A stretch of DNA of 64,000 nucleotides from Pampus argenteus (lineage: Eukaryota; Chordata; Actinopteri; Scombriformes; Stromateidae): positions 1,249,501 through 1,313,500 of the forward strand of contig CM072876.1 of NCBI GenBank assembly GCA_036937835.1. The letters are read 5' to 3'. Position numbers and translations under genes: made by a program. The notes under the pieces were generated by a model. The model worked only from the letters and a program-made list of their open reading frames with translations. It was not told where the DNA came from and made no database searches. This document shows positions 39,001 through 51,900 of the stretch, piece after piece. Within the stretch, counting starts at the first letter, position 1. Each line of letters opens with the position of its first letter.

Positions 39001-42000
39001 ACAGAGAGAGAGAAAAGGAAAAGTCAGCATTTTGTTTGTTTTGTTCTCACGATTTAAATCCAGGTCAATGTATGTTGTGTCACTGGTGAAGTATATGTAC
39101 ACGTGAAACTGTGTTCACGTGTACATATACTTCACATTATTTAACATTGAATCCCTGTAAAATGTACCATATATTCATATAGAAAAGCCAACTAATAACA
39201 CTGTAGTTGACAACCCTGATCTAAACAGAAAGAATATATCATGAACTATTAGCAATCTATTTTGTAAAATATGTGTTAGTGAAGACATATTGCTGTTGAA
39301 TCACGACAGGAAACAGGAAACAGGAAATGGGAATTATTCTGTGTTCCTGAGATTTTCATTTGAACTCAAGTGTAGCAAAGATGTGACGGATATTATTACT
39401 GATTACTATTTTTAAGGCCAGACCTTAAAAATCAACAGTTTCTATTCACAACTGTTTAAATCTGTTATAATCGATGACTTTGCCTTCATGAACACATACC
39501 GTTCTTCCAGCAGCTCCTTTCCTGACTCCAAAGAGCAGTTTCCCGACATCCCTTTAAAAAACGGTGGCATGTCTGGTGCCATCGAGCTCAAACGTCCCGT
39601 CGGGGTCCATTGCCATCGCACCAAAGCCTCGGCGTGTGAGGAGAATGGGGACAAGCTGCTAGCCAAGAAGAAACTCTACATCGCTTCAGCTGTCTGCCTC
39701 GTCTTCATGATTGGCGAAGTCATAGGTAAAAAAAAAAAAAGTTCAAAGAACTGATATTGTTTGAAAGCATATTTTCTAATGCATAATCAAAATCTCAATG
39801 ATGTAAAATCAAAATAATAATAATAATAATTCTCCCTGTAAGTCAGAATCCAAGGCTTCAACAAGCTCTGAAGGTTTATATGTAACCTCCACTTCCTCTT
39901 CATGATCACATGACATGGTTCGCACATGCCCACAAATGTCCACCTGTTCTGTGGCCTTTGTTGTTCGCATATTTCAGATCTGATTTCAGCTTGAACATGT
40001 ACGGATGTATTTGAGAGGTTTATATCTTGAATAAAAAAGCAGAAAAAGACGTTAAATCCTGCTTGTTGTTTACGTAGCCTCCGGAGCTGGAGCTGGCCAA
40101 TCAGAACAGAGTGAGCTCATCGGGAGGCGGGCCTTAAAGAGACAAGATAAAAATACAGACCGGGAGATGTCCCCTTTAAATACTGTTATATAATGTGTGC
40201 TATGAGTTTGTTTTTAATTTTGTATTCTAACTATATGTAATCAAAGTGTCGACAGTTATTTACGAGTTGGATGAAAATGACTTTTTAGGGATGAAATTGT
40301 TTTAAGCACAGAAGTTGCAGCAGACTTTTAGAGGCACTGACAGCCTCAAGAGTATCAACAGGTAACAGAGTTGAAGAAAAAGCGTTGGGATCTTTAGAGA
40401 AGCGGTTGCTGCAGGCAGATGAGTGGTTTTATAAACCTTTAAATGGTGAATGTAGATGTAAATAAATGTTGAAGGTGTTAGTACTACTTCCTATTATAAT
40501 ATAAGTTAATTATAGTACTAATGCAATAATTGTGTACACCTAAGGATCACAGTTATAAAGCCACAGGATTAGTCAGAAATGTTTCTCACAATCAGGTTTG
40601 TTTGTGGCTCCCTACAGGAGGCTACCTGGCCCACAGCCTGGCCATCATGACCGACGCTGCCCACCTCCTGACGGACTTTGGCAGTATGATGGTGAGCCTG
40701 TTCTCCCTGTGGATCTCCTCCAGACCGCCCACCAAAACCATGAACTTTGGTTGGCACAGATCAGGTCAGGACGAGAGATAAGATTCCTCTGAGTGGATGG
40801 AGAGATGAAAGAGGATATGTAGATGGATGGATGTTTGGAAGCATGAATGGATGAATAATTTAGTATATTTATTCATTTATATATAAATGAAGAGTCACTG
40901 AATAAGAGAGGACTGGTGAAAACCTGTTTTTTACAGCGTGGAGTTTGCGTGCTGAGGATTCAGTCCAACCTGCGCCATCCAAACTTAGTTTTTGTGCCAC
41001 CTGAAGGCAATGAGTTTCATAAGTGTCGTTTTTTTCCTTTTCCAGTAGGTGGCAGCAGTGTTCAGACTGCAGCAGCTTACTTTCTTTGCCTGAAGGTGGC
41101 AGTATCAACACATCTATGCAGTTTTAAAACGCTGCTGCTGTACTGAAAATCACTTTTTGGCCAAAATGTAGCATGTAATGTGGAAACGAAAGCAGGCCTA
41201 GCTATGTTAGCGTGTTAGCATCCTTTTCTTGCAGCCTGGCCTAGCTATGTTAGTGTGTTAGCATCCTTTTCTTCCAGCCTGGCCTAGCTATGTTAGCGTG
41301 TTAGCGTCCTTTTCTTCCAGCCTGGCCTAGCTATGTTAGCGTGTTAGCGTCCTTTTCTTCCAGCCTGGCCTAGCTATGTTAGCGTGTTAGCGTCCTTTTC
41401 TTCCAGCCTGGCCTAGCTATGTTAGCATCCTTTTCTTCCAGCCTGGCCTAGCTATGTTAGCGTGTTAGCATCTTTTTCTTCCAGTTTGGCCTAGCTATGT
41501 TAGCGTGTTAGCATCCTTTTCTTCCAGCCTGGCCTAGCTATGTTAGCATGTTAGCATCCTTTTCTTCCAGCCTGGCCTAGCTATGTTAGCGTGTTAGCAT
41601 CCTTTTCTTCCAGCCTGGCCTAGCTATGTTAGCGTGTTAGCATCCTTTTCTTTATCTGAATCCTGGTTTCAGGGTCAATTAGTGGATTTGTGGGTTAACC
41701 ACAATTTTAATTTTTTTATTTAGTTTCAGTCTGAACTGAAAAATGCAGATTGTTTAAAGTCACATTTTATTCATTTTGCTTTGTTTCAGTCAAGATTTAG
41801 TCAGTTTTAGTCACAATCTTCTCAGACAGTTTCATGATACTGTGATGGATTTTGTACCTTGTACTACTTGTAATTTTCTTCATTTTATTTTGTTATCAGG
41901 GCAACAAAACCCCATCAAACATCTATTTAATTGAGTGAAGAGTTTTTACAACTTTACAATAACCCTACTTCAAAAACAGAGTAGACATCAGTGTAACATT

Positions 42001-44621
42001 TCGGCCTAAGCATGAAGCCTTTCTGTGTCTTTCTCTCTGTTTCAGTGTAGGTAAGATAGAGGTTTTCTGTCTGATGAACTGTATCCCTGTAATGAAGTAA
42101 TTAAGGTTTGTACTTTGGCTTCATCTCTTCTCTCCACAGAGATTCTCGGGGCGTTAGTCTCCGTCATGTCCATCTGGATTGTAACGGCAGCTTTGGTCTA
42201 TCTAGCCATCGAGAGGATTGTGCGGAACGACTATGAGATTGACGGCCACGTGATGTTAGTCACGTCTGGATGCGCCGTCATCGTCAATATCATGTGAGTG
42301 TCTCTCACAGTGACAACAGATTATTAAAACTGACGGTATCTCTTTTTAAAAAGTGTTGCTATGATAAATGGACAAACTACTACTAAGGTAAGTATTTCTG
42401 AATTGTGAAATCAATATAAATACCTGTTGTTAAATATAAGAAATGATGTATTGATCATAATATATAATACTTATTTTGTCACTTATGGAAGCCATGAAGT
42501 GGTTCCAATACATTTTAAATACTAAATTATTTTGTTTTCTCAGGATTGTAGGGTTTTATTTTCATGACACGAGGATAATTATCCAACCAGGCTGTTCTTG
42601 GCTTCCGTATTTACTTCTTAAAGAGGAAAATAATGTATATTTTAGAGCAGGTTTGAATATGAACATCCAATAAATTACCCGTTTCCGTTTCCAGCATGGC
42701 CTACATCCTCCATCACTCCACCACCTTCCACGCTCACGGCAGCGGTTACCACCATATTGATGAGGACAGTCAGAGTCCCGTCTCTCATGGCCACTCTCAT
42801 ACGCTCCTCGGTGGCCATGGCAACACAAGCGTCCGCGCCGCGTTCATCCACGTGGTCGGCGACCTGCTGCAGAGTGTTGGCGTCATGGTGGCAGCGATCA
42901 TCATCTACTTTCGGGTCAGATATAAATCACAATTTATTAAAATGAAATATGTTTTAATTGACTCCAGTTCTTCAGTTGTATTATTAGAATCATGGTTTCT
43001 AATAGAGTTAATACATCTTATAATATCTAACACCAGAAACAGTCACTTTAACTGGTTATGTTTCAAAGCATTATGTCAATCACATGTATCAATTAAAAAG
43101 AAAGCTTGTTTACTGATCAAATCCTCCCATCATCATGTTCCCTTTTCCTGCACTGAGCATTTTAATCTCACACGACTGTTGAAAACCATCAGATGTGTCT
43201 TTACTCGCTCTGTCATGTCTTTCAGCCCGAGTACAAAGTTGCAGATCCCATCTGTACGTTCCTGTTCTCCGTCTTTGTCCTCTGCACCACCATCACCATC
43301 CTCAGAGACGTCTTCAGGATACTCATGGAAGGTGATTCATCTCGGAGATCATTACTTTTCTGCTTAAAAACGTTAAATACAACATTTATTTAACTGAAAA
43401 TTGTCAACTTCATTACCTTCAAAGTACTGGAGACACAATGCAATATGGTACAGCTGACTTTGCAGTACCATGAGGCTGTAGTTTGAATCATTGTCTGTAG
43501 GTAAATAACTGAAGACAACGTCTTGCGTCTTGCACAGTGAACCATAAATTCACAACATGTTGTATATTAATTTGTGGCCTGTTTGTTTTCCTCCAGGGTC
43601 TCCTAAAGGAATCGAGTTTAACTCAGTGAAGGAGGTGCTGATGTCTGTGAAAGCTGTAAAGTCCATGCACTGTCTGCACCTCTGGGCTCTGACTCTGGGC
43701 CAGTCACTGGTCTCTGTTCACCTGGCCATAGGTAAAGTAACATAGCATCTGCAAACAGTACACTATGGTAGGGGAGAGTGAGATACACTTGGGAATCATG
43801 CTTTAAGAGTTTGGTTCATAGTAAACTCTGTATTCAAACTAAGTTGTGGATCAGGATACTGCACAGTGCAATTAATAAAGCAGAATTTAATCAAGAAGAG
43901 AAGAGTTAACAGCGAGAGGAGCTAAAATAGGTTAGAGCTCAGTAAATTAGCCGAGGATGTTAGAGATGCAATAAGACAGCAGAAAGCAAAGTGGATAAAC
44001 AACTAAAAGAGACATAAACAGAAATGAGTAGCTCATCTGACAACAGAAAAATGTAAAGGAAAAGAGAAAAAAACAAGAGTAATTTTATATTTTAAGATAT
44101 GAATGAAAAGACATTTAAATAAAGTTAAACTGAGTTGAACTCACATTCTGCTTTAAAGCAGATCTAAACAGGAAATCATGTTGACACAGCAGCATTGTAG
44201 ATTTATAAAAGAAACATTTCAGCCTTAACTTATCTATAATCTGTAGGAAGGACAAAGGTTGAGTGTGAGTGCGCCATAAAAACATTGTGTTTGAGTGAAG
44301 TTAACAGTTTCATCTTCATGTTCTCTGATTTGAGCATTAATTACACATAAATTGAAGGCTGCATTTCAAATGTTTTTGCACGTATAATAAGAAAAGCAAG
44401 AAGAGAAGAGAAATAAGAGCAAAGCAGTATAACAACATCTAATAGAAAAGACTTACATGCTTCCTGCGTTTCCAGAGGAGGCTGCTGACCCTCAGTCCGT
44501 GCTGCAGGAGGCCACTGATCTGCTCCACAACAAGTTTGGTTTCTACAGCATCACCATCCAGGTGGAGCTCTACTCTGAAGACATGAGCCACTGCTCCCTA
44601 TGCCAGGACCCCTGTAACTGA
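34929..44621 (+). CDS. slc30a3: Vesicular zinc transporter ZnT3 (SLC30 family)
   Basis: Eight coding exons: 34929-35011, 39511-39725, 40618-40764, 42140-42293, 42695-42914, 43226-43331, 43597-43731, 44476-44621; phases are continuous and the product has 401 aa (human SLC30A3, 388). Residues 61-63 are the cytosolic HCH motif of vesicular ZnTs. TM1 starts at LYIASAVCLVFMIGEVIGG. Zinc-site HxxxD pairs are H115/D119 (TDAAHLLTD, TM2) and H252/D256 (FIHVVGD, TM5). Between them is a cytosolic loop with about ten His (206-241). The C-terminal domain has RDVFRILMEG, LHLWALTLGQ and a final CSLCQDPC (Cys393/396). ZnT3 exchanges Zn2+ for protons and loads zinc into glutamatergic synaptic vesicles. SLC30A2 and SLC30A8 are close relatives. 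GNTSVRAAF, LHLWALTL, FGFYS and the synteny with ucn, mpv17 and gtf3c2 favour SLC30A3. A 4.5-kb first intron follows a 27-codon first exon. Confidence 0.93.
36302..36429. repeat. (GA)n and (TG)n microsatellites
   Basis: An AG run of about 27 units (36302-36356) and a TG run (36400-36429) are separated by 43 bp of unique sequence in slc30a3 intron 1. Confidence 0.95.
38101..38720. repeat. Teleost interspersed repeat copy
   Basis: Words such as GACCCCTAGGTTGGGAACCA, CACTGGACTAAACTA and GTAGTTGAAACTAGCTCCAC are, from memory, hallmarks of a widespread teleost repeat whose full form goes on to the CAAGTAAAGGATCTGAATAC word. This copy sits in slc30a3 intron 1 and carries a local tandem amplification at its left end. 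The family name cannot be fixed without a repeat library. Confidence 0.55.
38152..38298. repeat. 29-bp minisatellite, 5 copies
   Basis: Five essentially identical tandem copies of a unit beginning TACATGTCAGAGGTACATCT and ending AGTACTTTC, inside the interspersed repeat of slc30a3 intron 1. Confidence 0.95.
38742..38792. repeat. (GTAT)n microsatellite
   Basis: About 12 units of a GTAT tetranucleotide in slc30a3 intron 1. Further TG runs follow at 38852-38873 and 38951-39000. Confidence 0.95.
39086..39135. repeat. Perfect 22-bp inverted repeat, 6-nt loop
   Basis: Arms 39086-39107 (beginning GTGAAGTATATGTACACGTG) and 39114-39135 are exact reverse complements around ACTGTG. It lies about 375 bp upstream of slc30a3 exon 2. 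Confidence 0.97.
39830..40200. repeat. Probable teleost interspersed repeat
   Basis: The GGCCAATCAGAACAGAGTGA and GGGCCTTAAAGAGACA words resemble a repeat seen widely in teleost introns. It lies in slc30a3 intron 2. Identified from memory only. Confidence 0.35.
41195..41652. repeat. 43-bp minisatellite, 11 copies, in slc30a3 intron 3
   Basis: Eleven tandem copies, each starting CCTAGCTATGTTAG and containing CCTTTTCTTCCAG. One copy (about 41412) lacks the GTGTTAGC segment, and point variants (GTGTTAGCG/GTGTTAGCA, TTCTTGCAG) separate the others. The last copy fades into unique sequence after CCTTTTCTTTATC. Confidence 0.97.
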
Positions 44622-47106
44622 TACCGATACTGGACTGACCAGAACATGACACGGCTCAGGCACGTTTTCATTGTTTGTTGGAGCTTTACTAGCTGTGTTT
44701 CTAAAGCAGCTACCTGGAATAGAAGGAGGGTAGGTTGTTATGTTGGCCAACTTCACCATTAAGTCATAAGAAAATAGACATCAAGACATCATCTGTGTGT
44801 TCATAGTAGAGAACTAATGCTGCTCTGGTCCATCAAGTCCCGGTACTGACGGGTCACAGCAAACCGCTCAGCACAAGATCACGTTAAATGATACCCGAGT
44901 CATTCAACAGTTATACATTAAGCCCTTTGTAGCATTTATCAGCACAATATGAACAGCTAATCAATGGTTTTATCACACACTTTAATCTAGTTGTAAGCAT
45001 ATACAGTTGTTTTAATGTATTCATCATCAACTATAACTCCTGTGGGCCCATAAACTGGATGTAGTTATAACAATATAAAATATGTCTTCATATGAGTTAT
45101 AATGATGAATACTGTTCATCAATAAACACGTAAAAATGTCTACTTATAACTACATTACAGTGTGTTGTGTTTACATGCTGCTTATAAATGCCAAACAGTT
45201 GGACTTGAAGTAAAGTGTTACTCATATATATCTGAATGCGTAAAAGGTGCAATATGTAAGATTTGGCCAACAGCTCCAAACAGTCGCGCTGCTTCTTCTT
45301 CCTCTCATGCTGGACTGAGGGCAGACTTGGACTCACTATCGCCTCATGAGGAACAAAGTGGTATTACAAGACAGAAGGGACCAAGGCTAGCTGGTTAGCA
45401 TGCTAACTGTTTTAAAGTGAAATTATGGACAAATCTTACATATTGAACCTTGAATATTTAAAAGATGGGTAAATTATGTATAATAACGTTAGATGATGTA
45501 GACGGGTTCATTTATGCAACAATTTCAGGAGATGATAAAATGTTCTATAAGTTAAAACATTCAAAAACACTGCCGAATACTTCAAAAACTGCCAGACTGT
45601 TGTTGTTATTTACTGTTTCACTCACTCACACGACAACGCTGCTTAAACTCAACATTTACTCAGTGTTGCATATTGATGAAAATCAATAAGGTTTGATGAT
45701 TAGGATTCATCATCTGGGGACAATAAATATCTACTAATATTTTTATGGTAATCGAGTTATTCCTGTAGCTACAGTAAGTTGTGTTCAAAACGGATGATTT
45801 GGCCATTGGGAGGCATTAGAGGAAGAGTTGTGGAACAGTTGATCTTCTGGGGAGCTCGAATATACTCAGAAAATTTCATGACAGGCCTTCGAATATTTTA
45901 CTTTTTGCTTATTGAGAAAATTGTAGGATGATGATGGGACTAAAAAAAAGGGGGTTATCAAATTTAAAAGGCTTGATGATTAGGATTCATCCTCTGGGGA
46001 CACTGAGTATGCACAGCAAGTTTAATGTTGGTCAATCTGGTCACTACTGTAGCTATGTTGTGTACAATACTAAATATTTGGCTGTTGGGAGGCACCAGAG
46101 GAACAGTTGTGAACAAATTAAATGGATGTCATCCTCTGGGGAGCTAGAACGTGCTCAATAAATTTAAATGCAAACTGCCCATTAGGTTTGATTTATGAAT
46201 GTTGGGTTGATAGTAGTGCTAGGAGGAAGATCATGATATCATCATTAGGATTCATTCTCTGGGGACCACGACTATCTACGCATGTTTCATATACCGTTGG
46301 TCATGTTTGGTCAGTGTTGATCAATGTTTTGGACATGAGTATAATTAAAAATAATAATAATAATCATTTTACACCCATGAGAAAAGCCAAGCCTGTAATG
46401 TTTCCCAACTAGATGAACCGTTGAAGTTGTTATTTGCTCTCAGTTAAAAGGACATTTACATTGTGAACGTCTAACTCCACTCTGATCCAAGTACTTGCAT
46501 GGTTGTTAGCTGTTATTCAATATCATGTACAGTAAAAAGTTTCTTGTCCAACTGCCAATCAGAATATGTTAATAAACCATGCAGAAGATTAATCAAAGAA
46601 AAAAATCTTTAAAATTCTATATTTTCACCATTTTTTATGAAGATCCTGTATATTTAAATACATCCTTTCAAAATAATACAAAACAAGAATCTATATATGG
46701 ACACGTGAAGCCATGAAGCTAAAACTAAGTGAATGTAATGATGATCAATGCATTTCACTGTTAGTTTTGATGCATACTGGAGTTAAAATGGAGCCAAAGT
46801 TTTCTTTACAGTCTGATAAAGTTCATTTCATTCCAGAAACGTCTGTTTGAGAATGCTCTGTATCGTGCTGTTGCCGTCTGTGACAATTATACTTGGTGTG
46901 ACTGTTGTAAATATGTCAAATATTGTGTATTTTCTGTGTATGATTTTGTGTATATGTGTAAATACACTTATCCTCCTTGTACAATCGGTCTTCTAACAGT
47001 GCTGTTTGTCTGTGTGTCATGGTGATACTGCATAAATCCACTGTCACCTCTGTGATGTTTGGTATTTCATTTCTAAGTGTGGCAGGAGTTTTTAAAGTGA
47101 AATAAA
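44622..47106 (+). other. slc30a3 3' UTR
   Basis: AATAAA at 47101-47106 is the best polyadenylation signal downstream of the stop, giving a 3' UTR of about 2.5 kb. Most of it is AT-rich, and it contains degenerate tandem copies of a teleost repeat at about 45690-46290. Confidence 0.5.
45690..46290. repeat. Degenerate tandem copies of a teleost repeat
   Basis: GGATTCAT(C)CTCTGGGGA recurs at about 45707, 45983 and 46248, with related CTCTGGGGAGCT or TTCTGGGGAGCT at about 46135 and 45848. TTGGGAGGCA(TT/CC)AGAGGAA occurs twice. The word CTCTGGGGACCA is typical of a very common teleost repeat. It lies in the slc30a3 3' UTR. Confidence 0.6.
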
Positions 47107-47493
47107 AGACTGCAAACGATGGAGTTGCCTTATTCTTTTGGTTTTGACATGAATACTTATTCTAAAGATGAGTAGTTACTGTTTGGATCATTAATCTACT
47201 TCTAAGCTGCTCTGGAGCTTTTGATTCGATTATATCACATGGTAATCTTCAGCAGATTTAGCTTGCCCAGGTGGAGCTGTGGATGTTTTTGTCACCAAAA
47301 ATCTTTCCATTGACAATCTTCTATTTCAAAATTAAACTGTGATGACAACATAATTGAAAAAATATTGACAAATGTCCCAGATGTCAGGAGAAAAGAAAAG
47401 AAAAGAAAGATAACCATAACAGCATCAGGGTGTTTCAGCGTGGCAGTGAAAGCAACAAGCAATTAAGATAAGATTTTATAATAGTATAGTGTT

Positions 47494-47806
47494 GTGCAGC
47501 CCATTGCTCTGTATGGTAGTGAAGTATTGGGTTCGGTCATCATAACTGCACCTGTTGGGACAAACATGCAACAGAACCTACAGAAAAACACCAACAAATG
47601 CATGTGGACCAGAAGGCAGATCAACACTGATAATTACAAACCCAGACAAGAGTCTCAATACAACATCAGTCAGACTAAACCACATTATAACACAACGTAA
47701 AGAAACTAAAACCAGAGATGGAAAGCAGAGACAGATGCTCACCAAGTACAGACTCAGTGACCACAAACTGACAATCGAAGCCCACCGGTTAGTCGGTACC
47801 GTTTGA
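47494..47806 (+). mobile_element. Non-LTR retrotransposon (LINE) ORF2 3' remnant
   Basis: The frame at 47494 reads PIALYGSEVLGSV and a second frame from 47555 continues with LTKYRLSDHKLTIEAHRLVG. Both resemble the conserved region downstream of reverse transcriptase in teleost LINE ORF2 proteins (xxLYGSEVWG ... LTKxRLSDHxLxIExGR). A frameshift separates them, so this is a dead fragment. It lies between the 3' ends of slc30a3 and gtf3c2. Confidence 0.6.
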
Positions 47807-48700
47807 CCCACCAGCTGCTCTGCTCCCTGCGCTTTGACTCACAGGTGTTTGTATAGCGTGTGGCTCATATGCTTAAAAGGTAATTGCAATACAAATAGTT
47901 GTTTTAAGAGCTAGCTTCTGTTTTGTATATTTATTGTATTTGTGTAGGAGCTGGAGCAGACAGTACAATTAATGTAGAGGATTTGTTTCCTTATTGATTT
48001 GTCAGAATAATCAGAGGCTGAAACAGATAAAATGTAAATAAGGAGTTTTTAACTGTAAATAAAGATATTTCAGTATAAAAACAAAGACCTTGAAATTTTG
48101 CATTTTACGTCCCTATTAAGGAAACATTAGTTATCACTTCAACATTTCAATGATGACTTCTAATGAAGAATAAACGTTCAAACTCAACTTTATTTATTAT
48201 TTATTCAAATGTTGTGGTGTTACAAAAAAACAACATTAATTTTTACGCACCATTTCAGAAATAGTGACAACAAAAGCAGGTGCTGTACATTTCAATGCTT
48301 TCATGAATCATCTTTAAGATCATAAACTATTTCTCATCACTGACATCTTTATCATTGACATTTGGAAATAATCTCTATTTAAAAAATAAAATAAAAATGA
48401 CATGCACCTTTTCAAACCCCTAATTGAACTTAGTGGAAAAGATGTTTTTGATTACCTCTAAAAAACAGAGATTGTTGTGTGTGTGTGTGTGTGTGTGTAA
48501 ATAATTAGAAAGAAAGAAATGACACCACAGTACGGCAGCAAAATATGAACTAAAACACCAGAAAAAAAGTTCAACAGGTAAAGAAAGAAAAAAAGACCTA
48601 AAATGTACCATTTATAAACATTACATCCTGTAAAGTTGTAATAAAAAAATTCAAGTATTTCCCCTCAGTTAAAGCCTGAGCTGTTGAACAGGATACAAAT
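47807..48700. other. slc30a3-gtf3c2 convergent intergenic region
   Basis: No coding exon. Minus-strand AATAAA cluster (plus TTTATTTATTATTTATT) at about 48189-48205 is a candidate distal polyadenylation site for gtf3c2. A plus-strand AATAAAG near 48059 is also present. (GT)n at 48476-48498. Confidence 0.4.
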
Positions 48701-48705
48701 ACAGC

Positions 48706-48838
<133 letters not shown>

Positions 48839-48925
48839 AGAATATGAAATTAATGCTTTTATTATTCTAAAAGGACTTTTTTTGCAGGTTTAGTCTGACA
48901 GTGTGATTCACCTTCTGATCTCCTG

Positions 48926-51900
48926 CTATAGCTGCTCTGTCACAGCCTGGGCGGCCTCCTCCTGCTCTTCTGGAGAGTACAGCGCGTTGAACTGGGCCTG
49001 GTTCTCGTTAATCATCTCCTTGACGTGACAGCTGATCATACTCCTCAGACAGTTGAGTCGGACCAGCCCCGTCTGGCCTCCGGATGCCACCCAGGTATGG
49101 CAGTTCATGTTCGGACTGAAACGTACCTGAGGAGAAGAGAAGGACCCTCACAAGTTTCTTTTCTGTGCTCATAATGCCCAGCAACTATCGAGAGGTTAGT
49201 AAATCCTCACAGTGTTTTTAGAGCCAAAGTCCCTCTTTTTGTTCCTATACTTCCACCACAGCTCAACAGGGAAACACAAAGAGGGAATTTGATGCTAAAC
49301 AGACTGTAAATGTGTCAGATATCCACTTGATATGACTAACTCACACTGATGAAGCCTCAGAGAAGCTTCACATCTACTTTAAATGACTGTGTGGACACAC
49401 TGTGGATTTGAAGCAGATCTTTTTACAATGATTACAGTCACATGTCACCCAGTGCAGCGGCGCTACATGTTTTTAATAATTCTTTTAATGAATACTTGTG
49501 TTGGATATTTGACTTATTGTTGTTATTACCAACACTTTTATTCACGTGCAGCTCTGTGAATGACTCAGCTGCAGTCCTCGGTGACATCACCACCTTTTTC
49601 ATCACTATACATCCTCCCGCTGTACTACTTCTTTTATTTCTCCTCTTTCTCTTTCTAATCCATTTATATCCCCTCCAGACAAACAGCCAGTCAAAGAGCC
49701 GGCAGCGTTTAGTTTTTGAGATTGTCCTGTGAAGGTCCCGTCCATCATCCCATCCCAGAGGGCACAGCGACACCCTCCGCTCTGCCTCTTAAAATTAAAC
49801 ACATCAAATCCTCAGATGGCTGCTTTCCATCTCCCCCTCCCTCCTTCCACACAGGGTGACATTTTTCTCATTTTACACATCATTACATTCAGCTCTGTCT
49901 TTATAGCTGCCCATCAGAGGAGGGGACAGAGGAGCCCCTTCTTCATGTTGTGTTGCAGGAGTCTGTGTGTGTGTATAGATACCTTATGCAGTGCAGCCAA
50001 AGGCATCTCATCCATGTTAATCTTTGTCTTCACCTCCGTGTCTTTCATGCGTTTCCACCCGGGTCGCTTCTCGCTTTTCGCAAACGTTTGCTGCAAATTT
50101 AAAAATTTAACACATCCAATGAATAATATTACACTAATTATGTATTTCATGAATTGATTTGCTTTGTTTGATGATGAATTAACAATGTTATTAAACCAAT
50201 AATTAGGATTACATGTTATTTAGATGTTATTACTTTAACAATGATGATACAATTCAGTCCATCCAGGAAACTGCACTTTTGAGATTGCAAATTAAATTTT
50301 GCTAATTTTTTTTCCACATTAAAAGCCCAAATTAACATGCTGCTTGTGATTTGGACTAATTGTCTCATTGTGTATTGTGGTGATTACACATGATGCCTCA
50401 CTGGAGAAGCAGGTTTATCACAAAAAGAGCACAACATCAGATTATTTGAGAAAATGTTTTTGGCAGCAATATTCACAAAAAGTTTTTTTTTTTTTTTAAG
50501 TGCTCTACAAATAAAGACCATTAGATGTAAATGTCTGGCGTTTACCCACCATATCATTGTCTGTATGATGGAGGTAGTATTTCTTCACAGCCTCTTTGTA
50601 CGTCTGGAACAACAGAGGTGAACTTTTATCTTTTCTGCCTCTTCCATCTTCATTATTGCTCTCATTCCCCTCTTCAGATTCAGCATCTGCTCCTTCCATC
50701 TCTTCTCCATCCTGTTCCTCGACACCATCTCTCTCCTCCTCCACTCCTTCTTCAGTTTTATCATAAGGCACCATTGATGTGAAGTAGATGGGCTGAAGAC
50801 ACAGCACGAGGAGAACAATTTAAAGCTACACAGTTCAGTGTTTTAAGTGATTTCATTTAATATTTCAGGTATTAAAGTGTGAAACTGCAATGTGACGATA
50901 AGTTATCATCTTAGACTAAAGAAGAAGAAGAAAGAAAAGGGATCCAAATCAATGAAACAGTAGAAACAGGAAACTTACAAAACGTCTCTCTATTGTGCGT
51001 TTGATGTATTGAGGACTGAAGCATATCTGAGGTAACAGGGAGAGAATCACCTCGCCGACGGTGTCTGACGTCGCCACACTGTTCAGCCAATCAGTGTAAG
51101 ATATGGACTGTAATCAAACAGAAAAGATCAAGCAGCGTTGAGATATTAGTCGTTTCCCTCCTGAATTACTGTCCTGTTTGTGATTTTTCTGACAGATCAA
51201 GCAATTTAAATCTTTCCTTGTACATAAGAAAGTGATTGAGGTACTCTTTTAAACGTCCGTATGTTTGAAGGTGTTCTCCGTCTCCCACACGTCTCTACAC
51301 GCTGACCAACAGGAGCGTCATGCCTCATCTATTTTGGATGGAAGATGTCACACTCACCCACATAGTGGCCATCCTGGGAACTGCGTAGATGGACCGCATG
51401 TAATGGTCATAGTAATGGACTCCATGTGAACCATTCCTAATAGGCAGATAAAGAATCCAGCAGAATTAAACATGACAGGTGAGGAGAGGAAAGAAAGACT
51501 ATAAAAAACACCCATGCACACTCAATACACAGGTCTTTATCCAAAATCAGCCAAAGAAAATTCAATTTAAGGCTGCTGTTGACTGTTATTTTTATTTAGA
51601 TAAAACGTCGATGGCAGTAATTGTCCAGCTTTGTCATTTAAAGGTACATGACTTGAAGAAACTGTCTTACGCAGCGTAGGTGTTCTCTTGGGCCAAAAGG
51701 AGCCCAGGTGCATTTAAGGGCCAGTAGACCTCATTGGTAAGAAAGCGTTTCTGGACAGTGATGGGATCATAGAGCCTCCTCAGATCCCAAGTCTTCACGA
51801 AGCGGTCTTCACCTGCTGTCACCAACAGGTATCTGATGGAGAGAAAAGGGGAAAAATCTTCAACCAGCCGTCAGGTAGAAAAATGGCCATTGTCCATTTT

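Noticed and set aside
42696..43367. 223-codon continuous frame across slc30a3 exon 5
   Set aside because: The slc30a3 frame stops being homologous after YFR at 42914, where a donor occurs, and resumes with PEYK at 43226. The remainder is intron read-through.
34929..44621. Alternative assignment as slc30a2 or slc30a8
   Set aside because: The N-terminal SHLVHEKNARMY resembles ZnT8 and the transmembrane core resembles ZnT2, but the C-terminal blocks and the 2p23-type synteny fit slc30a3 best.
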